A stretch of 64,000 nt of DNA from Pontiellaceae bacterium B12219. GTDB lineage: Bacteria > Verrucomicrobiota > Kiritimatiellia > Kiritimatiellales > Pontiellaceae. Shown here in pieces: positions 26,371-36,838 of this stretch. Every line of letters begins with the position of its first letter. Positions within the stretch are counted from its first letter, which is position 1. The position numbers and the translations under genes are program-made. The notes under the pieces are model-generated. The model was not told where the DNA came from. It worked only from the letters and a program-made list of their open reading frames with translations, and did no database searches. The DNA is taken from NCBI GenBank assembly GCA_029432795.1, contig JARNMJ010000017.1, positions 18,880-82,879 on the forward strand, in the 5' to 3' direction.

Positions 26371-26481
26371 TCAATCCGAGAGCATAGCGGTGTAAATCCC
26401 GCGCCGCAACGGGAATTGCCCTTGCGTTAACCCTCGGTTCTGTGCTCACATCCAACTTCACGTTTAACGAAGGATGTTTCA

Positions 26482-27084
26482 ATGAAAGCCACAATACTGC
26501 TGTTCCTCTGCTCCCTTTTAGCCGCGCCGTTCAGCCGGGCTCAAACCAACACGACCGGCACTATCCTGGAACAGGAAGTCATTGAGGCCGCCCTCTATGG
26601 GAAGAAAGCCATTGTGGAACAGGCGCTCAAACAGGGCTACGATGTAAACACCGCCGACCTCGAAAAACGTACTGCACTCATGTTTGCCGCCTTTAACGGG
26701 CAGCACGAAATTGCCGAGCTGCTTTTGAAAGCCGGAGCCGATGTGAATGCCCAGGACGAAATCGGCACCTCCGCCCTCATGTTTGCCGCCAGCGGCCCCA
26801 GCCCGGAAACGGTTGAACTGCTCCTTAAAAACGGTGCAAAAATAAATATGGTCGATAACAACGAACACTTCTCCGCCCTCATGTGGGCCGCCGCTGAAGG
26901 ACAGACCGAAAACGTTAAACTCCTGCTCGCCAAAGGGGCCGACCTGACACTCGAAGATGTTGATGGCGACACCGCCGAATCCTTCGCCACCAAAGCCGGC
27001 CACTATGCAGCCGCCCGTGCCATCAAAGAATATACCGCCGGAAAATCCGCCCCCAAACAACCCAACGAAAATCAGGCAGAATAA
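26482..27084 (+). CDS. Secreted ankyrin-repeat protein
   Basis: 200-aa protein with a signal peptide (MKATILLFLCSLLAAPFSRA), followed by about four ankyrin repeats between residues ~30 and 180. The repeat signature is clear: KRTALMFAAFNGQHEIAELL, GTSALMFAASGPSPETVELL, HFSALMWAAAEGQTENVKLL. Ankyrin domains bind other proteins; periplasmic members in bacteria sometimes protect against oxidants or inhibit enzymes. The tail GKSAPKQPNENQAE is disordered. AAGGATG stands before the start. The guanine deaminase gene follows 14 bp later on the same strand, probably co-transcribed. No specific partner can be named. Confidence 0.88.
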   Translation: MKATILLFLCSLLAAPFSRAQTNTTGTILEQEVIEAALYGKKAIVEQALKQGYDVNTADLEKRTALMFAAFNGQHEIAELLLKAGADVNAQDEIGTSALMFAASGPSPETVELLLKNGAKINMVDNNEHFSALMWAAAEGQTENVKLLLAKGADLTLEDVDGDTAESFATKAGHYAAARAIKEYTAGKSAPKQPNENQAE

Positions 27085-27098
27085 TTCATCTTAAATTC

Positions 27099-27572
27099 AT
27101 GCCTTATTCAGAACAGTTTCTGCATGAAGCAATCCGGCTTTCCGGCGAAAAAATGGAAGCCGGCGAAGGCGGTCCGTTTGCGGCCGTGATTGTTAAAAAC
27201 GGCAAAATCATTTCCAAAGGCTGGAACTGCGTAACGAGTGAAAACGACCCGACGGCCCATGGTGAAGTGATGGCCATTCGCAACGCCTGCCACGCTTTGG
27301 AAACGTTCTCTCTCGAAGGCTGCGAAATTTATTCCAGCTGTGAACCCTGCCCCATGTGCCTGGCCGCCATCTACTGGGCCCGGCTCGATGCACTTTACTT
27401 TGCCGGTTCCATGGCCGATGCCGCCGCGGCCGGTTTTGACGACCGGTTTCTTTACGAAGAAGTTTCCAAACCCTGGAACCTCCGGACCCTGAAAACCCGG
27501 CAGGCTCTGCAATCCGAAGCACAGGCGGTCTTTAAAGCCTGGATCGCCAAGCCGGATAAAACGGCCTATTAA
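27099..27572 (+). CDS. guaD: Guanine deaminase (CDA-fold nucleoside deaminase)
   Basis: 157-aa zinc-dependent deaminase of the cytidine-deaminase fold, most similar in size and plan to Bacillus GuaD, which turns guanine into xanthine. The zinc motif is TAHGEVMAIRNA (His and proton-shuttling Glu) together with SSCEPCPMCLAAIYWA (two Cys). The C-terminal region GFDDRFLYEEVSKP and FKAWI matches the domain-swapped tail of guanine deaminases rather than TadA. No ribosome site is apparent; it lies 14 bp after the ankyrin gene and may depend on read-through translation. A tRNA-adenosine or other base deaminase role is less likely. Confidence 0.85.
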   Translation: MPYSEQFLHEAIRLSGEKMEAGEGGPFAAVIVKNGKIISKGWNCVTSENDPTAHGEVMAIRNACHALETFSLEGCEIYSSCEPCPMCLAAIYWARLDALYFAGSMADAAAAGFDDRFLYEEVSKPWNLRTLKTRQALQSEAQAVFKAWIAKPDKTAY

Positions 27573-27581
27573 AAAGTCCGA

Positions 27582-28514
27582 TTAATTCCGGCAGAAAAAA
27601 TAAGCTTCCGTCCCACGCATTTCTTCCATCACCCGGTTGGTTGAAACCAGATATTTTAACGATTTAAACATCTGATCTTCCGGCAGATTGAATTCTCCGG
27701 CCAACTGGCCGCAGCTGGCCGGATGCCGTTTGATCAAACCGAGTAATGCCTCTTCGCTGATCTCCATCGCCTGAAAACCCTGCTTTTTGAACGACGTAGT
27801 CACCGAGGCCGTTGGCCCGAACAGTTCAGCAATCGCCTGAAGATGTTCCTCCGGCGAAGCGCCGATTCCGGCCACGGCCGGCGGGCGCACCACGGTGTTG
27901 ATATCGATTCGGTCCGGACTGATCAACTGCACGATTTGAGCAATTTTCCGAACATTGGAAAACTGGGAGTTCACGCCGTCGATAATAAACACCTCCACCG
28001 AAAGCTCCCCGAGATATTCATGCCGAAAGGCCCGCTCGCCTTTCACCAGCAGATCAAACGTCACCCCCTCTGCCGGGCGGTGAATCTGCTGAAAACTGAT
28101 TTCGTCCCATGCGCTGAGCGTCAGTTTCACCTTATCCGCCAGCACGGCATCGGCCCGGACATCCGGATCGTGCAGCAAGGCGCCGTTGGTCAGCAGAACC
28201 GTGGCGATATCCGTATGCTCTTTCGCCCATCGAAAAATGTCCCCGAAATGGATATGCAGCGTCGGCTCGCCGGAACCGGCCAATGTGAGGTGGTCGGCCT
28301 GCCCGCCTTTTTCCAACCATTGGGAAAGTTCCGTGAGCACATCCTGCATCGGAACATAGTCGCCCCGCTCGCTCACGACGCACGGTGTTTCGCCAGGCTG
28401 GCAGAAGGTGCAATTCATCGTGCAGGTTTTAAATGGAATCAGATCAATCCCAAGCGATCGCCCTAACCGCCGCGAAGGCACCGGGCCGAACAGATAGTCA
28501 TAAGCTTTTGTCAT
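27582..28514 (-). CDS. Radical SAM protein, 310 aa
   Basis: Cytoplasmic iron-sulfur enzyme. The cluster motif CTMNCTFC (C-x3-C-x2-C) lies near residue 31, in the context LGRSLGIDLIPFKTC. The SAM-binding stretch LTLAGSGEPTLH and VLLTNGALL are standard. The opening YDYLFGPVPSRRLGRSLGID marks a widespread family of unknown substrate related to YgiQ- or MoaA-like proteins. The last ~60 residues form a winged helix-like domain (EEALLGLIKRHPASCGQLAG). It converges with guaD across a 9-bp gap. Two imperfect copies of the dispersed palindrome lie inside. Substrate unknown. Confidence 0.88.
   Translation of the reverse strand: MTKAYDYLFGPVPSRRLGRSLGIDLIPFKTCTMNCTFCQPGETPCVVSERGDYVPMQDVLTELSQWLEKGGQADHLTLAGSGEPTLHIHFGDIFRWAKEHTDIATVLLTNGALLHDPDVRADAVLADKVKLTLSAWDEISFQQIHRPAEGVTFDLLVKGERAFRHEYLGELSVEVFIIDGVNSQFSNVRKIAQIVQLISPDRIDINTVVRPPAVAGIGASPEEHLQAIAELFGPTASVTTSFKKQGFQAMEISEEALLGLIKRHPASCGQLAGEFNLPEDQMFKSLKYLVSTNRVMEEMRGTEAYFFCRN
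27946..27960. repeat. Palindrome variant TTCCGA-ACA-TTGGAA
   Basis: Inside the radical SAM gene, in a phase giving Ser-Asn-Val-Arg. Confidence 0.7.
28311..28326. repeat. 16-bp palindrome variant TTCCAA-CCA-TTGGGAA
   Basis: Extra G in the right arm; inside the radical SAM gene (Ser-Gln-Trp-Leu-Glu). Confidence 0.55.
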
Positions 28515-28648
28515 GAGCTAAGCGTGATTCCTTTTATAAGGCAGATTCAAGCACTTTCCTCGTTTCAGATGGATGGATAGTAACGGCAGCTTTTAAAACA
28601 ACAAGACAAACAAAGTCTGATTTACATCTAATTTAGACCGAAAAATAC

Positions 28649-28693
28649 GGAACAGAAAATAACCCCGTTTCGCGGTGGTCATTATTCTGTCCC
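28649..28693 (-). terminator. Hairpin after the giant secreted-protein gene
   Basis: GGGACAGAATAATGACC pairs imperfectly with GGTTATTTTCTGTTCC on the minus strand, followed by a modest T-rich stretch. It sits about 30 bp after the stop codon and probably ends that transcript. Confidence 0.55.
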
Positions 28694-28721
28694 GAACAAT
28701 TCGCCCCGATTTCTCAATGGC

Positions 28722-31700
28722 TTATTCCAGTTCAACCTCCAGACGATAGAAGCCTGCGTCATCTGCCGCATGCACGCTATCGGTGTAACTGCCCTGCGGA
28801 TATGCAATATTGTTCGTGAGCGGAACCAGTGAATTCGTTAAGCCATCAATCCAGTTCACCGCATACACGCGCCCGGAAGCTGCGTTCCAGTGAATGATGA
28901 ACCCGGATGGTGATTCATGCTGGTCCTCAATCCGGAAATAGGACAGACCATTGGTCGGAACGGTGTCGGCAATGAATTCTTCAATATTGCTGAAACCATC
29001 ACCATCGCTATCCACACCATCCCCCGGATAGCCTCCGGGGAAGTACGCTGTGATCCAGCTTCCGGACACAATACCTGCGCTACGGTAGCCCGACTCCGGA
29101 AGACTGAATCCTCCCACCCCTCCGTCATTGTAGGGACGCACCCAATATGTATAGACCTGCCCCGCTGCCCCGCTGATATCATTGAAGACATTCGCTGCAG
29201 TATTGCCGATATAGCTGGCGCTTCCGGAATCGCTGGTGGTATTCCGATACAGATAATAGGTTGTCGCCCCCGGGACAAAGTCCCATGTAATTTCGGTACG
29301 GTCTTCATAGTCGCCATCCGTTGCCTGCACGTTTCCAGCCAGTTCAAAGGCATCCTGTATCACAAGGAAGGTCTGACTCGCCACCGTTACACTTCCGGTC
29401 CGCGCGGTGGTCCCGGCATAAGCTGAAACACTGTAAGCGACTGAACCGTTATTTGTTCCCGACGTTCCGGATTGAATCGTAATCCAGTTCAGACCTTCGG
29501 TTGCCGTCCACAGAGTTCCCGCGGGTGCGGTTACATCAATAGTACCGCTTCCGCCCGCAGCGGCATGCATGCGCTGCGATGGACTTATATTTCCGATGCC
29601 TGGACGCCATCCGGTGTTGGGCACGCTGAACCACGCCGTATTGGTTACGCCGGCAACACTGATCCAATAATGGTACAACTGTCCCGGATCCGCGGAATAA
29701 TCATTGTACGACGTGGAGCCAAAGCCACTCGACAGATTGGTTGCCGTGGAAGCGTCGTTCACGGTGTTTCGCCACACTTCAAAAGCACTCACCCCCGAAA
29801 TGCCCAGCCACTGAAGACGGACATAGTCCGCATAGTTTCCATCGGAGGCACTCAGGTTCAGCGGAATTTCAGGCGTTGTGCTTCCCTGCATCACCAAATC
29901 AAACGGTTCCGGATTCGCCGTCGGATTCACTACAGTGAAGTAGTAGGTATAGTTCGGCAGCCACGGCCATCCATTCTCATTCAACAGATACTGATTCAGA
30001 GTATAGCTGCCCGCTGTCCGGTACCAATGATCAGACGATGTCTGCGAGGGCAGTGTACCCTGCTCCAGATACACATTGAGAGCTGATGAATTGGTCGTGC
30101 TGTGGATCCAGCGCACTGCATCAGCGGGTACATCAACCTGATACGTGATGCTCGCTCCCGCCGGCACGATGGTGGATACCGCCCCGGTTTCGAAGTCGAG
30201 TTTTTCATACACAGGAATCGTTCCGCCGCTGACTGCAGAACTCACACTGAACGATGCATCGGACTTCGCGAGGAAGCTGAGGTAATACACATGGCCCGGC
30301 CGCAATGGCGGCATATTAACAGTATGTGTCCCTGTATCCGGGAAGTTGGGTCGTGCGGATCCTCGATTCTTCAGGTCCTGATTCCAGTCGCGAATGTAGC
30401 CCGTGGAGTCAGAGAAAAAGTTCCAATGCCCGGAAGGAAGTGTGTCGCGAATGAACAAGTCGACATTGCCCGAGGTCTGGGTAAAGGTGAGCTCCCAATT
30501 GACCGGTGCGTTGGTCGGCACTTCAACGCGATAGTGTCGCCAATCGTTATCCGCCAACAGCTGTCCGGAGAAACTTCCTCCATCCAGCGAAAGAGCCTGC
30601 ACATTGCCGTCTGCATACACATTTCCACCGGAAACTTTCAGGCGGTACCGGGCATTACCGGTCCCTTCAGCCTTCACCATCAGATACCAGATGCCCGGTT
30701 CAAGCGCATCGGCATAGCGCCCGTCATATGGGACCCAGTTACCATATTCTGTGTTTGCCGTTCCATTCAGATAGCGGTCGTAAAGCGTTCCGTTTCCACT
30801 GTTATTGTGGTCCAGCGTCGGCACATTTCCCGCACGGATATAGAGGTTCGGGTTTCCGCTTATGGCTTCGAGCTGCGTACGCAATAATCCGGCATTTTCT
30901 TCCGGTACAGTTACGGCATAAACATGGTAGAAGCCGTTGTTCAAGTCCACTCCCTGATCCACTGGCAGCGGCAGTCCGGCATCATTCACGCCGCTATCAC
31001 CAAACAACGGAGAAGATACCCCCGGTGTGGATAATGCTTCACCCACTTCGGGCATCGTCCATGACCGTTCCGGCACAACAGAAGTACTGGCGAGCGTATA
31101 GGTCGTTGCTCCAACGCCCTTCACTTCAACATACCAGGTGCCCGGAGAAAGGAATGGCGGAACCACCATCAACGCATCCGAACGGAATGGCGTTTGATAG
31201 ATATTGCTGTTGCCTTCGGGCAGCAGATCTTTTCTGACCCGAACCTGGGCATCACCCTGCGAAACCGAGGTCGTCAAATACCAACCCACCATCGGAACAC
31301 CATCAACTTCAGCCGGAACATCAACCCGATAAAAGGCCCGTTCATCATCAATCAAAGTTCCGCCGGCCACATTCGAACTTCCGTTTGTATTCAACGCAGC
31401 ATCAACATTCAGGTCCGGAGGGATCAGATCTTCAATCACCAATCGATATCCGCCATTCTCCAAAGCCGCTGCAGTGCTGGAATCCCCGATCATCAGCGAC
31501 CAGGTTCCTGCGGAAACATTCGGCACCGTTATGATCGATGTATCTGCATACTGGCCATTGTACCCGGAGTATAAACCGTAATTCATGCCGTTGGGCAAAC
31601 TGGCATCGGTACGCAGATTCATCTCCGGAGTTCCAAGCACATTTTCCAACCGAAGTTGCACGCCCAATATACCCGCAGGTATGCTGAATCGGTACAGCTC

Positions 31701-34700
31701 GGTTTCACCGGCATCGTACATATTGGAATGCGTCAGATTTCCAGAGACGGGAAGTGTTCCGAGATTCAAGGGCGTCACTTCTCCGAGACTATGCAGCGTC
31801 GCACTGGAAGTGCCTGTGCCGATTGCATTGCCGGATGGGGACTGCCCTTCGCTCACGACCATCAGGTAATACGTGCCGCCCGGAATCGTGGTTTCACCGC
31901 CGGCCGGAAGCAGCGTGTAATGTTCATCGCCGCTTTTGCGGAACGTCGGCAAATACTGAATATTCTGATCCGGCGAATAGGTCGGGCTTTGATACATGCT
32001 GTAGGTCGGCACATAATCCTTGCGGATAAACAGCGAGCTCTCTCCAACGGTATTTTCCAACCGAACTTTCCAACTGCTGGAATTCGTCGGAACTTCAACG
32101 CTGAAATACTGCACCCCCCGCGGCGCCAGATTATTGATGGCCGCGCTGCCGCCATTAAAGGCGATCGGCTGCGGGTCATACGTCATGCCGCTGCCGATGG
32201 CGCTGCTCGCAAAACTGTAGGTGGACGTGACTGACGCGGAGTTGTTGTAGAACCCGATGTAATAACTGCCCGGCTCCAGCGGACGGTCCATGCCCATGGA
32301 AATCAGGTATTGCGGGTATGTTCGCGTATTCGTTTCATCCCGGGAATAGGCCGACCAGTCGCCACCGCTCGAGGCCCATTGGTAACCGCTCGGCCAGGAG
32401 CCGCTGCTCCGCCAATAGGGATAAGAGCTTACCGAATCGGGTAACTGATCGCGGCGAATCACCATGTTCGGATTATTGCCGGCCCAGTCTGTCAACCGAA
32501 GTTCCCAACCGATAATGTCCTGCCCGTTTGTCTGCGCGGGAATATCCAGATTATAAAACTGCCAGGTTTTCGGCGGCACTTGAATCCCTGAGGAAGTATG
32601 CCCATCGACGGGAATAACGGCAGGAAGAATCGGACTGCTATCCAGCGTGAATGCACCTAGCGCAACATCAGGAGAATAAATCCCGACATACCAGACATCG
32701 GCTTCATGATTAGGATCCTGCAGATAGCCCAGCAAACTGGTCTGATCGTTATGCGAGCTTTGGTAAACAGAGGAGCTTCCATTCTGCCGGTAGTTCCAGC
32801 GCCCCGGAACAAAATTGCGGCGAATTGCGATTTCGGAATCCGGTATATGGTTGCTCAACTCGAGCAGCCAGCCCAGTTGTCCCAATTGCTGGCCGATATC
32901 CGATACCGCAAAGTAGCGCCAGCCCACGCGCGTTGGATCGTCGTTTAACGTGGAACTTGAAAAATCAATTTGGGTGATCACCGGCTCGCGGTTTCGCAGG
33001 TTGAAACTGAAGTCGGCGTCTCCATAGACGGTAACGTAATACGAGCCATCGCTCAATGAAGCGGGAACAAGGGTAATGCTGTCGCTCTCGGTCGTGCTGC
33101 TCAACTCAGAAAAAGCATCGTTATTAAACGCATTAGGAACCTTATCAAGTCGAACCGCCAAATTCGGGTTGGTACCGGCCGTTGGTTCCACAGTGACCTC
33201 CCATGCGATCTGTTCCGGAGGAACCGGAATGCGATAGGTTTTAAAATGATAGCCCGAGGCACTCTGACCGACGAGCGTGTTGTTGTAGGTGGTGTTCACA
33301 ATTTCCTGTTGCCGGGAATCGAGTTGAAATTGATCTCCCGGAGCTCCCGGAATACCGACATAATAATATTCGGGCTCACCCGGAACCACATAGTCAGGAA
33401 CCAATAACCCCTGACCGGTTCGGGTTCGATCATAATAACTGGTACTGGAGGGATGCGGTGCCAGTCCCTTACGCACATAAAACGGAGTATTCAACGTACT
33501 GGTCCCGGCGGCATCCTGCAGCCACAGGCGCCAGGCATAGGCCGCAACCGGAATGGTGGTTTTGAAATAGCGAATTCCCTCGGGCGGAACCTCGTCCAGA
33601 CCACTTCCGCTACCCGATCCGGCGGCAAGTGCACCGAGATCTTCTGCATAGACATCGCCGGAAAGAAGATTCCAGGTCGACCCCGTTTCTGCCAGCACCA
33701 GAATATACCACTCCTGTCCGGCCCCGGATGTACTGGAAAGATAGCGAGTAAATCCATCATCCCCCGCATACGTGGAGGAATCGGTGAAGGATTGGCTGGC
33801 GCTGTTTAGATAGGGCAACGCATTCTGTTTCAAATAAACGGCGGCGTCACCGGAAAGAACATCGAGCGCTGTGCGCCATGCCGCAAGGTCCGGGAGCTCC
33901 GTTGTGATTTTAAAATAGTATGCCCCCCGTCCGTGTTCAGGTTATTGAAAACCTCCGTCCCGGCACCGGTTGTTCCCGGATCCCAGGTTAATTCGGTCAG
34001 ATGAATATCGCCCGCAAAAAGACTCCAGGAAGCCCCCTCCTGCGCATCGACCAGAATATATTTTTCCTGCCCGGCGGTCAGCGCCTGAACAATGGTATCA
34101 CTACCGGTCTGATCCGATTTATACTGATAATTATTCGGCGAAATATTGGCATCGGGATCGGTGAAGAGGTCCGCATTCCCGCCGCTTAGATCAAGCACTG
34201 CGCGCCAGTAGCCAAGACTGGCCGGTGTATTGGTGGTTGTGATCCGAAACAGATAGCTGCCTTCCCGGGTGTTGGGATGGCTATACACCTCGGTACCGCT
34301 TTGGGCGGAACCCGGGTCCCACGTCAATTCTTTCACATGCATATCGCCTGCAAAAAGACGCCAGTCAGAATTCGCAGCAGAATCGACCAGCAGATACCAG
34401 GTCTGTCCGGGCGATAAGGAACGAACAATCCAGTCACTTCCGGAGGTATCTGATTTTTCGGTATAGGAATTCGTGGTAATGGCCGCGGATGTACTGATGT
34501 AAAGGTCCGCTTCCCCGCTCTCCACATTCAGCACGGTTCGCCAGAAGCCTACGTTGTTTGCCGAATTGGTTGTGGTGATTTCGAAAAGATGAAGTCCTGC
34601 ACTCATATCCGAGTTAACAAAGACCTCCGTTCCGGTCTGTGAGGTACCCGGATCCCAGATTAAGCTCGTTTGAGCGAGCGTGGTCAGTACCGAAAAGATG

Positions 34701-34732
34701 AGAAACAGACCCATATTCCGCAGTGTATTCAT
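28722..34732 (-). CDS. Giant secreted multidomain protein, frame broken at a G run
   Basis: Two adjoining frames (300 and 1703 aa) make one ~2003-aa exported protein if the G6 run at 33923-33928 (C6 on the plus strand) had one more G. With seven G the sequence continues DGGAYYFKITT, matching earlier repeats such as GSYLFRITTTN. The start MNTLRNMGLFLIFSVLTTLA is a signal peptide behind GGAGG. Three N-terminal repeats open with LTWDPGS-like words. The centre is many PPC-like beta-sandwich modules (LEPGIWYLMVKAEG type). Near the C-terminus lie fibronectin-like segments, a BACON-like domain (TLWTATEGLNWITIQSGTSG) and a calcium-binding DSDGDGFSNIEEF repeat. It is probably a surface or secreted adhesin or binding protein; no catalytic domain was seen. 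Confidence 0.8.
32068..32082. repeat. Palindrome variant TTCCAA-CTG-CTGGAA
   Basis: The only copy in the 6-kb giant gene; encodes Ser-Ser-Ser-Trp. Confidence 0.75.
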
Positions 34733-34908
34733 AAGGCTTCCTCCGTATTTTCGGGCACCCTAACCCCCTCCATACACCTAAACAATGATAATCTTTGTCC
34801 CATTAAGATCTATTAACGAAACTCGGAATAAGTTGCAAAGTGAAGGTACAGCCAGACTTCGCCCTTTTCACATTGTCGCCACAGGGCATTAATGTGCATA
34901 CTGTCAGC

Positions 34909-36309
34909 ATGAACTATCACCTGCTTTCTTTATTCTTTCTCGCCGCGCTTCCAACCGTTGGACAGGATGCAGATATGCTCTATCAGAAACATTGCTCCGG
35001 CTGCCACGGCATCAACTTCCAGGGCGGCAATGCCCAGAGCCTGGTGGATGGCGTCTGGCAGTTTGGCGACAGTACCGGCCATATTTCACGAAACATTAAA
35101 CACGGCATCACCCATTTAGGGATGCCCGGATATGAAAAGGTTCTGACGGATGCACAGATCCGCAGCCTGGTTGATTACCTTAAAGCCGCGGAAAAAAATG
35201 CGGCTCCGCCGGAGCACCCGTTGCCCGTCTATCTCCAGACGCTGGATTATGAAATCGACGTCTCCGTTTTTGCCGAAGGCCTCGATACCCCATGGGACAT
35301 TGCTTTTCTGAACAAAGACACAGCCCTGATCACCGAGCGCTCCGGCACCCTCCGGGTCTATGCCGATGGACACCTTTTTTCCAAACCGGTCGAAGGTACC
35401 CCCGAAGTGCTGGCCGAAGGACAGGGCGGATTACTGGCCGTCGCATTCGATCCCGACTATCTCGAAGAAGGCAACCAATGGGTCTACCTCGCCTACAGCC
35501 ACGGACTCGAACAACAGCCCAACGGAAAACGATCCCCGGCGATGACCCGAATTGTCCGCGGACGAATTGACGGCAACCTTTGGAAAGACGAAGAAGTGAT
35601 TTTTGAGGCGGAGCGCGAACACTACCTCACCACCCGCCACCACTACGGCACCCGTATTGTTTTTGATGCCGAAAAGAATCTTTATTTTTCCATCGGCGAT
35701 CGCGGCACCGGAGCCCACGCGCAGGATCCCTCCAAACCAAACGGAAAAATTCACCGTATCCAACGCGACGGAAAAATTCCCAACGACAACCCCTATCGCC
35801 GAACCAAAAATACCGTGAAATCCATTTATGCACTCGGCAACCGCAATCCGCAGGGCCTTGCTTTCCACCCGGAAACCTGCGAACTTTGGGAATCCGAACA
35901 CGGTCCGCTCGGCGGCGACGAAATCAACCTGATTTCCAAAGGCCGGAACTATGGCTGGCCCATCATTTCCTATGGAAAAAACTATAACGGCTCCATCATT
36001 ACCGAGCTCACCCATAAAGAAGGTATGGAGCAGCCCATCTGGTATTGGAATCCATCGACAGCAGTCTGCGCCATCGATTTCTATTCCGGCGATCTCTTCC
36101 CGAAATGGAACAACAAACTGCTGGTCGGTTCTCTGAAATATGAAGACGTTCGCATCCTTTCCCTCGAAGGAAATCGCGTGATGCACGAAGAAATCATCCT
36201 CAAAAATGCCGGCCGCGTACGCGACGTCTGCACCGGCCCCGACGGAGCCATCTACGTCGTCCTCAACGATCCCGGCACCATCCTCAGACTGACGCCGAAG
36301 AAACAGTAA
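34909..36309 (+). CDS. Cytochrome c / PQQ-type sugar dehydrogenase fusion
   Basis: 466-aa exported oxidoreductase. After a signal peptide (MNYHLLSLFFLAALPTVG) residues ~20-95 form a small cytochrome c domain with heme motif CSGCH and a distal-Met region GITHLGMPGYEKV. From ~115 on is a six-bladed propeller of the soluble glucose/sorbosone dehydrogenase family: DTPWDIAFLNKDTALITERS, GQGGLLAVAFDPDY, GDRGTGAHAQDPSKPNGKIH, NRNPQGLAFHP, SEHGPLGGDEINLI and GRNYGWP. It probably oxidises an aldose in the periplasm and passes electrons directly to its own heme. An in-frame start 23 codons earlier lacks a signal peptide. A palindrome copy sits in the signal-peptide codons (LPTVG). Confidence 0.9.
   Translation: MNYHLLSLFFLAALPTVGQDADMLYQKHCSGCHGINFQGGNAQSLVDGVWQFGDSTGHISRNIKHGITHLGMPGYEKVLTDAQIRSLVDYLKAAEKNAAPPEHPLPVYLQTLDYEIDVSVFAEGLDTPWDIAFLNKDTALITERSGTLRVYADGHLFSKPVEGTPEVLAEGQGGLLAVAFDPDYLEEGNQWVYLAYSHGLEQQPNGKRSPAMTRIVRGRIDGNLWKDEEVIFEAEREHYLTTRHHYGTRIVFDAEKNLYFSIGDRGTGAHAQDPSKPNGKIHRIQRDGKIPNDNPYRRTKNTVKSIYALGNRNPQGLAFHPETCELWESEHGPLGGDEINLISKGRNYGWPIISYGKNYNGSIITELTHKEGMEQPIWYWNPSTAVCAIDFYSGDLFPKWNNKLLVGSLKYEDVRILSLEGNRVMHEEIILKNAGRVRDVCTGPDGAIYVVLNDPGTILRLTPKKQ
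34949..34963. repeat. Palindrome variant TTCCAA-CCG-TTGGAC
   Basis: Last base differs; within the signal-peptide end of the sugar dehydrogenase (Leu-Pro-Thr-Val-Gly). Confidence 0.75.
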
Positions 36310-36328
36310 ATGGAACGTGTGAGCCCCT

Positions 36329-36838
36329 TCACTTCTTTTTGTGATGAACCACTACACCCAAAACACACCCCCCGATAACGAATGTGTGCAATACCCAAAG
36401 TCCGTACACGAGCGAACGCGGGATCAACGCGAGTTCGAAATACTCGATCCGCGATAACAGTGGTGAATTGTCCGACCTGATATGCGCGGCCATACTTTGA
36501 TAACGCCACGTTTCGAAGTCACCACAGCCACGAATAAATGTCGCAAGAAATACGATCGTAATCAGAAACAGGGCGGCTTTCCAAACCCAACCCGTAACTG
36601 CAGTGCGATCCATTATCCACGAGCAAAGTAACAGCTGTGCACCGCTCAAACCCAGCATCCCCAACAAAACCCATTTTGAACCGAATTCGAACCCAAACCG
36701 GTCGGCGAGCAAGAATGGCCAGTAACCACTGATGTGCCCGAAAATGAAACCTTTTGCCTCGAAGCCGGGCCAAATAAAGAGTGCGATAGCGCAGGCACAC
36801 CACGCCATCATGAAAACAACCCGGTTTATTTTGATCAC
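36329..36838 (-). CDS. Membrane protein downstream of creD
   Basis: 169-aa protein with four predicted transmembrane helices: VVFMMAWCACAIALFIWPGF, VLLGMLGLSGAQLLLCSWIM, VWKAALFLITIVFLATFI and LVYGLWVLHTFVIGGCVLGV. It ends in a basic tail (VVVHHKKK). I do not recognise a family. Its ATG overlaps the creD stop by 4 bp, so it is translated with CreD and probably belongs to the CreB regulon. A role at the inner membrane is likely; nothing more specific can be said. Confidence 0.75.
   Translation of the reverse strand: MIKINRVVFMMAWCACAIALFIWPGFEAKGFIFGHISGYWPFLLADRFGFEFGSKWVLLGMLGLSGAQLLLCSWIMDRTAVTGWVWKAALFLITIVFLATFIRGCGDFETWRYQSMAAHIRSDNSPLLSRIEYFELALIPRSLVYGLWVLHTFVIGGCVLGVVVHHKKK

Noticed and set aside
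33830..34732. Independent 300-aa secreted protein
   Set aside because: Its last ~30 residues lose the repeat pattern exactly at a G run, and the next frame continues the pattern, so it is the N-terminal part of the giant gene.
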